Shown piece after piece: positions 1 to 7,918 of a stretch of DNA of 64,000 nt. The first letter of the stretch is position 1; each line of letters starts with the position of its first letter. The notes under the pieces are model-generated. The model was not told where the DNA came from. It searched no databases and was given only the letters and a program-made list of their open reading frames with translations. The stretch is from Lewinellaceae bacterium (GTDB lineage Bacteria > Bacteroidota > Bacteroidia > Chitinophagales > Saprospiraceae). Location: positions 1 to 64,000 of the forward strand of contig JACJYG010000012.1 in assembly GCA_020636215.1 (NCBI GenBank), in the 5' to 3' direction. The position numbers were made by a program, and so were the translations under genes.

Positions 1-48
1 AACCAAGCCATTGTCCGCTATGCGCTTAGCACTTCACTAATTGGCCTG

Positions 49-3000
49 TTATCGGATGCCATACCTTCGCTTTTCTTCTTCCTTTAAAACAGGAATGGGG
101 CTACCAGACTTTAACCAAGCATTGATTTTCCGGGGCACGGGAAATAGTTTTAATTTCCCATTGGCGGTGCCCACATAAACCCAGTCTCCATTTTCAAGAA
201 ACCCTAATGCCGTTACCTCACTAAGGTTTTTGTCAAAGTCGGCCAGTAAAGCGCCATCTGCCGTCCATAATTTAACCGTGTAATCAATGTCTTCCGTCAT
301 CCATCCGCCATATAAGTCCGGTAATTCAAACGGAGATTCCATGGGGCTTTTTCCGGAACTAGTGATGAAATACTTTTTATCCGGGGCTAAGGCAATATTT
401 TTAATAAATCCCCGGTGGCTATTATCCTCCTTAATAAGCTTTCCGGCTCCGTTCCAGATGACAAATGGTATTTCATCGCTTTTCGTCAGGGCAATTATAT
501 TTCCATTTGCCGCCCAGAGTACAGTACTCAGCCCACCGTAGTGTGCGGCATCTATTTTCACCCTTTCCTCTCCGGAAGAGATATCCCAAAGATGTATACT
601 GTTTTCTGTATACGTTAACGCCTGATCCGGGTTGGTTGGGTTGAAAAGGCCTCCCAGGACGAGCGCTCCATGCCCGGAAAACCGCTTTATTGCCTTGCCT
701 TCATAATTATAGACTACAGCCTCCTGTCTATTGGGAAAGATCAACCGCTCTTGGGCGGGCTGGAATTCCACCATATTCCACAAAGCATAATCCAGAGAAA
801 GGTTTATCGTATCCAATGGCATGGAGATATTCCTGAATAAAGTGGGGCCAATGACCAGGATATCCGAATCGGGTGCTCTGCTAAGGATGTTGCCATTTGC
901 TATTTTACATCCTTGGAAGAAATTAAAGACTTGGGTATTCCAAACCAGTATTCTGCCAAAACTATCAGCGGTTAGAAACCATTTCCCATTCCTTGAAAAA
1001 GCAACCCCTTTCACCGCATAAGAATCCATTTCTTCACTATGGAGGCCCTTTTCTTTCAACAAAACCCCATCTTCTCTATATAAGCGGATCTTAAAATCAC
1101 CCCAGACAATAAACCGGTAAGAATCGGGCAAAAAGGAGATGCCGTCAATGGAGGCATCCGAATTTAGAGCCGCATACACCTTACCCTCCAAGTCCCATAC
1201 TTTTGCCCTTGAGCGGTTAAAAGTTATGATCCGCTTATTATCAGCAGAGAGGACGACGCCTTGAATATCTCCCGGATGTCTGAATTCTCGTGCGATCCTG
1301 GTGCTTACTCGCCACAGTTTTGTGGTGTTGGAATGGGTGAGTAAATAATCGCCTGCTACAGTATAGGTCATTTGACTACCCTTGTCACCCAGAGCACGGA
1401 GCAATAATTCCCCTTCAAAGTTCCAAAACTTTACATTTTCATCATCCTTGGAGATCAGAATCTGGCGTTCATGGTCAATTGTGAAATGTGTAATCGGCCT
1501 GTCGTGGACCAAACTCGTTTTTGATAAATTACGGACGAAATCCAATATCTCGAGCCTTTTTTCGGAAGCCAGGAAAACGATCTCCTGGTTACTTAGAAAT
1601 TCCGCTTTGGGCGTTGCATAATCCCGGTTGAAAGCAGAGATGGTCTTTATGGGCATGTCAAGCCCTTCGATTTTGTAGATGGTAATGTATTCATTGTCCC
1701 AGGGAGAATAGGAGTTTTCATTGGCTTTTGAGGTAATAGAATATCCATTGGTTGTTTGCACCAGAAGGTATTCATCATCGGGCGAGGTTGTAACCCTCTG
1801 ATCCCGTGCTACATCGTACCGGATATTCTTAAGGAGTTTTCCATCCAGGTTCCACACTTTGACAAAAAGCCAGGTCCTGAGATTCCCGAATATATCTCTT
1901 CCCGCCGGACCTGCTTTGTGCGTTCCGATTATATATTTACCCTTCTTTGAAAAAGCAATATTCCAATCGTCATATTCTACTTCGATGCTGTTTTCCAGCA
2001 CTGCCTGATGCGAGTCAGTGAGGCTGAAAACTTCCAGCCGATTGCCTCTGCTGAAAACCATATTTTCCTCATCAAATGAAACAGCCATCAATGAAGGCGC
2101 CATTCCTTCTTTATTTGATACGGTCATGTGTTTTTTCCCTGAAGTGCTCCAGACAGCCAAATCTTTGCCTTGGCGAGTAAAGAAAAATTGCCCTCTGGAA
2201 ACAGGGCATTCCAACGCATCGGCGCCATCGCAAAGTTCATAAATATGATCTGGCTGTCCCAGCAACTGCAACTCTTTACAGAGTGGTGGGGTCGTCAGGT
2301 ATATTTTTTTGTTGTCGGACAGAATGAGTAATTTATTGGTAGATGGGAAGTAGAAAATATTTCTGATAGGCTGCCCTTCTGGTTGGATTTCCCGGATTAA
2401 TTCGCCGGCTTCATTCCATATCTGGGCGGGTTGAGGATTGTTTTGGCCCGAAACGGGGAAAGTTATTATGAAGCCGTTTTCCTCAGAATGGATAAACCGT
2501 TCATTTTTTGTAGGGAGAGGCTTAACCTTTTTGGTAGGTATATCATATAAGTTGACTTTGCCATTGGTGTAAATGACCTTCTTGCCGTCAGTAGAGAGGT
2601 GCAGCCTGCCCCGGCCGAAGCCTTCCAAATTGATCTCTGCTTCGTGGGGTACGATTTTACTGTCGAAATATTCGAAATAGGCTGCCGAAATCGCCTGTGC
2701 TGCGTTGGGTAGAGGAGGCTCCACCTTTTCGTACGATTGCTCAGCGATTCGGATAGCCAGGTTGGGGTTGCGCTCTTTAACGATGGTCGCCAGGGCCGCT
2801 AACCGATTCGCTTCCGCGATATCGCGCTCCAGCCGGGCCGAGTCTCTTTGGGTCTCGGCAATGCCACGTTGATTTTCTGCATCCCGCTGGGCCAGGAGGG
2901 CTAAATTGCGCTGATATTCCGCGATCTGCTGTTGCTCTTTGGCAATAGCTTCCTGGGACCTTGCATAAGCGGCGCTATCTCTGGCCATCTGGGCATTTAC

Positions 3001-3741
3001 CTCAGCACGGGTTCTTTGCTCCCTGGCCACTCTGGCGCTATCGCTCGCGATTTGTTGCTGCATTTCTGCAAAGCGTTGGCGCTCCTGAGCGAAAGCGGTG
3101 CGGTTGAAAGCCCACCATGATGCCAGCGTGGAAATGAATAATAATACGGTCAGCGCGATGATAACTCCATTGCGCAACCGGATATTCCGTCGGAATTGCT
3201 CTATGTCTTCTCCAATGAGGTCTTCTACCGGTTTGTCATGTAAGGTTGCAGCAATGATGGCCGCCTTTTTCTTAAATTCCGGATTTCCAATTGAAAGGCC
3301 GGCCCCGGTCCTGATGTTCCTGAGGTCTACAAATAAAGGTTCCTGTCTAAACTTACCTTGCAAAGAAAGAGGCAACGCATTGGTCACACTCCAGTCGAAA
3401 TCTTTTGATGTATTTTTCCAAAGTATTTCTCCATCTGTCAGTCCGATCAAAAGTGTGTTAATAGATTTATGGTTGAGCCAGTACTCTACCTCCTTATTGA
3501 CCCATTCGGATTGAGCAGACTCCGGTGAAGCCAGTAAAATCAAGTGCTTTGAGTCGCTTAAGGCCTGTTCGATGGTATCCCAAAGGTGGGGGGTGACAGA
3601 AAGGCTGGTTTCATCACGGAATAATTTTAGCATTTTTCGCTTGTACCAGGGTTTGGCCAGCCGATGAAGCGTTTGTTGAAGAGCTGGAGCCAATTTCCCG
3701 TCTACTGCATGCGAATAGGAGATAAAGGCGTCATATTTCAT
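49..3741 (-). CDS. TIR-TM-coiled-coil-WD40 protein
   Basis: A 1230-residue protein. The N-terminus (KYDAFISYSH, about residues 2-180) is a TIR domain, a fold that cleaves NAD+ or assembles signalling complexes; the stretch WVNKEVEYW near residue 80 fits the region carrying the TIR catalytic glutamate. One membrane helix follows (about 192-212, NGVIIALTVLLF), then a charged coiled coil rich in ARDSA/AEAQR heptads to about residue 320, then some 900 residues with repeated VWNLDGK-like and LWTADG-like strands, i.e. at least two WD40-type beta-propellers. Bacterial TIR-WD40 proteins are commonly proposed to act in conflict or phage sensing; that role is inferred here. The membrane helix suggests a TIR head and propeller sensor split by, or tethered at, the inner membrane. 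No partner gene is visible because the left window edge is 48 bases after its stop. Confidence 0.85.
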   Translation of the reverse strand: MKYDAFISYSHAVDGKLAPALQQTLHRLAKPWYKRKMLKLFRDETSLSVTPHLWDTIEQALSDSKHLILLASPESAQSEWVNKEVEYWLNHKSINTLLIGLTDGEILWKNTSKDFDWSVTNALPLSLQGKFRQEPLFVDLRNIRTGAGLSIGNPEFKKKAAIIAATLHDKPVEDLIGEDIEQFRRNIRLRNGVIIALTVLLFISTLASWWAFNRTAFAQERQRFAEMQQQIASDSARVAREQRTRAEVNAQMARDSAAYARSQEAIAKEQQQIAEYQRNLALLAQRDAENQRGIAETQRDSARLERDIAEANRLAALATIVKERNPNLAIRIAEQSYEKVEPPLPNAAQAISAAYFEYFDSKIVPHEAEINLEGFGRGRLHLSTDGKKVIYTNGKVNLYDIPTKKVKPLPTKNERFIHSEENGFIITFPVSGQNNPQPAQIWNEAGELIREIQPEGQPIRNIFYFPSTNKLLILSDNKKIYLTTPPLCKELQLLGQPDHIYELCDGADALECPVSRGQFFFTRQGKDLAVWSTSGKKHMTVSNKEGMAPSLMAVSFDEENMVFSRGNRLEVFSLTDSHQAVLENSIEVEYDDWNIAFSKKGKYIIGTHKAGPAGRDIFGNLRTWLFVKVWNLDGKLLKNIRYDVARDQRVTTSPDDEYLLVQTTNGYSITSKANENSYSPWDNEYITIYKIEGLDMPIKTISAFNRDYATPKAEFLSNQEIVFLASEKRLEILDFVRNLSKTSLVHDRPITHFTIDHERQILISKDDENVKFWNFEGELLLRALGDKGSQMTYTVAGDYLLTHSNTTKLWRVSTRIAREFRHPGDIQGVVLSADNKRIITFNRSRAKVWDLEGKVYAALNSDASIDGISFLPDSYRFIVWGDFKIRLYREDGVLLKEKGLHSEEMDSYAVKGVAFSRNGKWFLTADSFGRILVWNTQVFNFFQGCKIANGNILSRAPDSDILVIGPTLFRNISMPLDTINLSLDYALWNMVEFQPAQERLIFPNRQEAVVYNYEGKAIKRFSGHGALVLGGLFNPTNPDQALTYTENSIHLWDISSGEERVKIDAAHYGGLSTVLWAANGNIIALTKSDEIPFVIWNGAGKLIKEDNSHRGFIKNIALAPDKKYFITSSGKSPMESPFELPDLYGGWMTEDIDYTVKLWTADGALLADFDKNLSEVTALGFLENGDWVYVGTANGKLKLFPVPRKINAWLKSGSPIPVLKEEEKRRYGIR

Positions 3742-3810
3742 GAGATATTTTATTTAATTGGCCGTCAAACTTCAGAGAAATAAAAAGCCCTGTTCTTTCC
3801 TTCGGCCCCC

Positions 3811-4968
3811 TCACTCCTTCACCCCAAACCGGTACACGGTACTCGTCTCATATTGCTCCCCTGGCCGCAACACCGTGGACGGAAAATCCGGATGATTCGG
3901 CGAATCCGGAAAATGCTGGGTTTCCAGGCAAAAGCCGGTGCGGTAAGCGTAGGCAAGGCCGCCTTTGCCAATATTGCTGCCGTCCAGGAAGTTGCCGCAG
4001 TAGAACTGAATGCCGGGCTCGGTGGTCCATACCTCCATAAACCGGCTGGTGGTGGGCTCATACACGCTGGCCGCCGGTACCATGCCTCGTCCTGTCCGGT
4101 TGAGCACGAAATTGTGGTCATAGCCCCGGCCGTAGCGGATTTGCTCGTTGTCGGCATTCACCCGCGCGCCGATAGCGGTGGGGGTACGGAAATCGAAAGG
4201 GGCGCCTTCCACCGGCCGTAGCTCGCCGGTAGGGATCAGGGTGCTGTCGACGGGATTGAAACTATCCGCTGCGATCATCAGCTCATGGCCCAGGATGTCG
4301 CCCTTTCCGGCGCCTTTCAGATTGAAATACGAATGATTGGTCAGGTTGACTACGGTGGGTTTATCCGTTGTGGCTTCGTATTCGATCAATAATTCATTCT
4401 TATCGTTGAGCAGGTAGCGAACGGTGGCATTGAGGTTGCCGGGATAGCCCTCTTCCATGTCCGGGCTCAGCCGGCTCAGCTCGATGCCGACATAGCCTTT
4501 CCGGCCCGCTGTTTTGACCTGCCAAAGGTGTTTGTGAAAGCCGGTAGGCCCGCCGTGCAAGGCATTGGCCCCATTGTTGGTGGCGAGGGAATATTCCTGC
4601 CCGTCGATGGTAAATTTTCCCTTGGCAATCCGGTTGCCATAGCGGCCGATGATGGCCCCGAAATAAGGGTGGTCATTCTGATAATCTTCCAGCTTGTCAA
4701 AGCCCAGCACCACATCATCCAGCTGCCCGTTTTTGTCCGGCGCCAAAAGCCTGGTGATGATCCCGCCGTAGCTGGATATCTCCACCTGCATACCATTTTT
4801 GTTTTTCAGGGTATACAATTTTGCAGGCCCTTCATCGGTCTGCCCGTAGTCTGCAACGGATAATGATAATGATGCGGCCTGGTTGGCTTCATTTTGCCGG
4901 GCGCTGTTGTTGCATGCCGGGCCAAAAACCAAAAGGAAAAAGAGAAGGATCGGACTGATTGATCTCAT
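3811..4968 (-). CDS. galM: aldose 1-epimerase (galactose mutarotase), lipoprotein
   Basis: A 385-residue protein starting at MRSISPILLF; an in-frame ATG 54 bases upstream is less likely because this start directly gives a lipoprotein signal with lipobox FGPAC. The mature part is a GalM-family mutarotase that interconverts alpha and beta anomers of hexoses: IGRYGNRIAKGKF, NGANALHGG (first conserved His), NLTNHSYFNL (second His) and the late LETQHFPDSPNHPDF all match the family. A lipid anchor places it in the periplasm or outer membrane, where it could equilibrate sugar anomers before uptake. It lies 25 bases downstream of the sodium/sugar symporter on the same strand, so the two are probably one transcript. 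Confidence 0.92.
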   Translation of the reverse strand: MRSISPILLFFLLVFGPACNNSARQNEANQAASLSLSVADYGQTDEGPAKLYTLKNKNGMQVEISSYGGIITRLLAPDKNGQLDDVVLGFDKLEDYQNDHPYFGAIIGRYGNRIAKGKFTIDGQEYSLATNNGANALHGGPTGFHKHLWQVKTAGRKGYVGIELSRLSPDMEEGYPGNLNATVRYLLNDKNELLIEYEATTDKPTVVNLTNHSYFNLKGAGKGDILGHELMIAADSFNPVDSTLIPTGELRPVEGAPFDFRTPTAIGARVNADNEQIRYGRGYDHNFVLNRTGRGMVPAASVYEPTTSRFMEVWTTEPGIQFYCGNFLDGSNIGKGGLAYAYRTGFCLETQHFPDSPNHPDFPSTVLRPGEQYETSTVYRFGVKE

Positions 4969-4993
4969 GATGATGCGTTTTGATGCCCCTGAT

Positions 4994-6748
4994 CTATCCG
5001 TTGAAGTATAAATAGGCCGCAAGGATCAATACCAGGACAAGGCCGGAAACAATGATATCTCCTTTGGTGTAGCTCGCTCTGGTTTCCGCTTTCTGATCTC
5101 CGGTGACGGTTCCAAACGTAAGGCCACTGATCTGTTGATAAGAGGGTTGCTCGGTAGCATAACTCACCACCACCATTACCAATGCGGATACCAGGAATAT
5201 GACCAGGCTGTAGTATTGGAAAAATATATTGTTGATTATCCAGAAGAAAGAGCCTTCTCCGTAGGAGAAGCCTTCCGTAAGGATAACCGGAGTATCGATC
5301 GCCAGGCGGAAGAGCCCCATGGCAAAGCCAACGAGCAATGCCGACAGGCAGCCTTTGGCATTGAGCCTTTTATTGAACACGCCAAAGAAAAATACGACAA
5401 AGATGGGCGGCGCCAGGTAGCCCTGCACACTCTGAAGATAGTCGTACAACCCCCGGCTACCCTGGATGACGGGTATCCACAACAACCCGATGACCACCAT
5501 GGCCACGGTGGCAATTCTCCCCACCCTTACCAGGCTCTCTTCAGAGGTGTTGGGTTTAAATTTGGAATACAGGTCCATCGTAAACAGGGTAGAAGAAGCA
5601 TTAAAGACCCCTGCCAGCGAGCTCATTAAAGCGGCCAACAAACCGGCTACCACAATACCTCTGACACCGGAAGGCAATACCGAAGCGACCAGTAATGGAA
5701 AGGCTTGCTGTGCATTGGCATTGACCAACTTGCCCTCACTGTCCAACAGGGCGTTACTGATATTGGGCATTTTCCCACTCATGGCCAGGGCAAAACAAAT
5801 GATGCCCGGAATGATGAAAATAAAAACGGGTAATAATTTTAACAAAGCTGCCGTAATCGTACCCCGGCGGGCTTCCGTCAGGCTGGACGCACCCAGCATT
5901 CTCTGTACGATGTACTGGTCCGTGCACCAATACCACAAGCCGATGATGGGGGCGCAGAACAGCATACCCAGCCAGGGGTAATTGCTGTTGAAATACCAGG
6001 CCATTTGGGTATCGGTTCTCACCGGCGCCCAGGTGCCCTCCATGCCGGCAGGAACGAGGGGTTTCCAAAGGTTGAACATCTCAGACCCGGCAATGCTCTT
6101 TAACTCGGCCCAGCCGCCCAAAGCTTGCAGCCCGTACCAGGTGACAAATACAGAGCCCATGATGAGGATAATCGTTTGTATCGCTTCTGTATAGGCCACG
6201 GCCCTTAAGCCACCCAGGACGGTGTACAGGCCGGTCAGTACAATGACGAGGATCGAACCGACCCAAAAACTGTTGAGCCCAAACAGGTTTACTTCCGGCA
6301 TCAGGACGCCGAAAACGATTCCGCCGGCAAAGATGCCAACCGCAACTTTGGTGAGCACATAAGCGACCAGGGAAATGACTGAAAGGACCCACCGGGCGGT
6401 GGGCGAAAAGCGTTTTTCCAGGAACTCCGGCATGGTGTATATCTTGGAGCGCATATAAAATGGGGCCAGCACCCATCCCAGCACCAACAGGCACCAGGCA
6501 TGAAGCTCGTAGTGCGCCATAGCCACCCCATCGGTCGCCCCGGAGCCGGCCAGGCCAACGATGTGCTCCGACCCAATGTTAGACGCAAATATGGACGCTC
6601 CGACTACAAACCACCCCAGGTTTCGCCCGGCGAGGAAGTAATCGTCCGAAGTATCGTTTTTCTGGCGGATGACCCACCAGGCAATGCCCAGTATCAGGGA
6701 GAAATAGGCGGCGATAATCACCCAGTCCAAAGTAGACAGTACAGTCAT
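4994..6748 (-). CDS. SGLT-type sodium/sugar symporter (SSS family)
   Basis: A 584-residue polytopic protein of the solute:sodium symporter family. It opens with LDWVIIAAYFSLILGIAWW, followed by DYFLAGRNLGWFVVGASIF and the SSS landmark SNIGSEHIVGLAGSGA; later GLRAVAYTEAIQ and the GLYDYLQSVQGYLAPP region match the sugar-transporting branch exemplified by Vibrio vSGLT. Some 13-14 membrane segments are evident. It would import a hexose with Na+. The neighbouring mutarotase lipoprotein downstream and a sugar-phosphatase-like HAD remnant upstream, all on the minus strand, support a sugar-utilisation operon. The exact substrate cannot be read from the sequence. Confidence 0.92.
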   Translation of the reverse strand: MTVLSTLDWVIIAAYFSLILGIAWWVIRQKNDTSDDYFLAGRNLGWFVVGASIFASNIGSEHIVGLAGSGATDGVAMAHYELHAWCLLVLGWVLAPFYMRSKIYTMPEFLEKRFSPTARWVLSVISLVAYVLTKVAVGIFAGGIVFGVLMPEVNLFGLNSFWVGSILVIVLTGLYTVLGGLRAVAYTEAIQTIILIMGSVFVTWYGLQALGGWAELKSIAGSEMFNLWKPLVPAGMEGTWAPVRTDTQMAWYFNSNYPWLGMLFCAPIIGLWYWCTDQYIVQRMLGASSLTEARRGTITAALLKLLPVFIFIIPGIICFALAMSGKMPNISNALLDSEGKLVNANAQQAFPLLVASVLPSGVRGIVVAGLLAALMSSLAGVFNASSTLFTMDLYSKFKPNTSEESLVRVGRIATVAMVVIGLLWIPVIQGSRGLYDYLQSVQGYLAPPIFVVFFFGVFNKRLNAKGCLSALLVGFAMGLFRLAIDTPVILTEGFSYGEGSFFWIINNIFFQYYSLVIFLVSALVMVVVSYATEQPSYQQISGLTFGTVTGDQKAETRASYTKGDIIVSGLVLVLILAAYLYFNG

Positions 6749-6783
6749 AGTCCGTTGGTTGAATCGTTTGCTTGTGCGGAAAT

Positions 6784-7077
6784 TTAAGATTTAAAAACCG
6801 TTTGTGCACTAATCCCCGAAAAATCATCGATACATTTCACCACATTGGGAAAATGACGGAATTCCTCCGCCTGATGCGGGCTTGTGACAATGATGGTGGC
6901 GCAGCCGGCTCTACAGGCGGCTACTGCGCCGGCCGGCGTGTCAATGGCAGCCGTGGCCTTTTCAAAGATATCCGTTTCAGGCTCGCCTTTGTCTACTCTT
7001 CCGGCGTGTAAAACTGCCTTGAAATAGGGTTTGCAGGGGTTGGCCTTAATCTCCCGATTTGCCCCGAATTTATAGGA
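6784..7077 (-). pseudogene. HAD-superfamily phosphatase remnant (beta-phosphoglucomutase-like)
   Basis: Reading the minus strand upstream of the symporter gives an open frame from a TGA near 7078 to TAA at 6784-6786 with no good start codon. It encodes CKPYFKAVLHAGRVDKGEP, DIFEKATAAIDTPAGAVAA, then CRAGCATIIVTSPHQAEEF and a closing NVVKCIDDFSGI. This is the C-terminal part of a HAD phosphatase or beta-phosphoglucomutase: K-G-x-P-x-x-D-I-F (motif III lysine) and the D-T/S-P-A-G motif. About a dozen residues that normally separate these motifs (including the acidic residue before the D-x-P-A-G) are missing, as is the whole N-terminal half with the DxD nucleophile. I read it as a decayed gene that once headed the sugar operon. 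Confidence 0.72.
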
Positions 7078-7140
7078 TCATCCTCAAAATCTTACAACCC
7101 TTTCCCAAAATTATGTAAAACATTCTCCCTGAATTATTTG

Positions 7141-7148
7141 TATTTTTG
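7141..7148 (+). promoter_or_regulatory. Bacteroidota -7 promoter element (TATTTTTG)
   Basis: TATTTTTG matches the phylum's TAnnTTTG -7 element. It lies 16 bases before the TTG start of the HYC_CC_PP gene, which would make that message nearly leaderless. I see no clear TTG-type -33 element at the expected distance. Confidence 0.45.
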
Positions 7149-7163
7149 TAAAAAGCAAATCCG

Positions 7164-7598
7164 TTGCTCCTTAAACTATTCCATATCACCCTTTCCCTGC
7201 TCCTCTTCGTCAGCTCGACGGGTGTGGTAGTCAACGAGCACTACTGCCAGGATAAGTTGAAGAGTATGGCCCTTTTCGTGAAGGCGGAAGCCTGCCATGT
7301 GGAAAAGGCCGGTAAGGTTTGTCCCATGCATGCCTCCGGAAGCCGCGATCATCGTCCCAGTTTCAAAAAGAAAGGCTGCTGCGATGACCGCACGGAGTAT
7401 TTCAAATCGAATGACAACCAGTTGACCCAGTCTTTTGAGCTGGGGCTTCTGAAAAATATTAACCTCATTGCGGCGCCTATCGCTGCTTTTTACAACCCGC
7501 TTCCCCTCCTGGAAGCCCACTTTCCCACCTATAACCACTATAAGCCGCCCATTGTCTGCGACGATTGGCAGCCCATGTTGCAGGTCTTCCGCTTATGA
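7164..7598 (+). CDS. HYC_CC_PP family small secreted protein
   Basis: A 144-residue protein using a TTG start; an in-frame TAA lies 15 bases upstream and no ATG is available, so the start is constrained. An N-terminal hydrophobic segment (LLKLFHITLSLLLFVSS) looks like a signal peptide. It carries the three marks that name the family: HYC (NEHYCQDKL), CC (KKKGCCDD) and PP (HYKPPIVC), plus a CPMH motif. The Cys and His richness suggests a periplasmic metal-binding role, consistent with its place at the head of a copper-efflux cluster, but the biochemical function is unknown to me. Confidence 0.8.
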   Translation: MLLKLFHITLSLLLFVSSTGVVVNEHYCQDKLKSMALFVKAEACHVEKAGKVCPMHASGSRDHRPSFKKKGCCDDRTEYFKSNDNQLTQSFELGLLKNINLIAAPIAAFYNPLPLLEAHFPTYNHYKPPIVCDDWQPMLQVFRL

Positions 7599-7679
7599 TT
7601 AACCATCACGATCTCTTTTTCCGCACAGGCAAAGGTGTTAGTCTGAAATAACCGGAAATGTAAAAGAAGGCAATTCAGC

Positions 7680-7846
7680 CCTTCCGATTTCCGATTTCCG
7701 ACCTCCTTACAGTCGCTTCCGACTTCCGACTTCCGACTTCCGACTTTCTTACAGTCGCTTCGGGACTCCCTCCGGTCGCTTCCGACTTCCGCCCGCCCAC
7801 TCGTTGCACTCGCGTTCGGGTAAAACTTCCGAATTCCGACTTCGCC
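7680..7846. repeat. degenerate 7-bp tandem repeat (CTTCCGA)
   Basis: The 320-base gap between the HYC_CC_PP gene and cusA is dominated by CTTCCGA/CTTCCGATTTCCGA units, with two copies of the word TTACAGTCGCTTC. The units are irregular and lack spacers, so it is a microsatellite-like array, not a CRISPR. It may contribute to mRNA structure or simply be slippage-prone filler. Confidence 0.7.
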
Positions 7847-7918
7847 TAAGTGTGGTTAAAGCTGTTTGGTAAACGCCAGTAATGGCGTGATTTCCCAACA
7901 CCTCCAAGTGATGGTATC

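Noticed and set aside
7680..7846. Possible CRISPR-like array
   Set aside because: Units are 7 bases, irregular and without unique spacers of even length; no cas genes are present.
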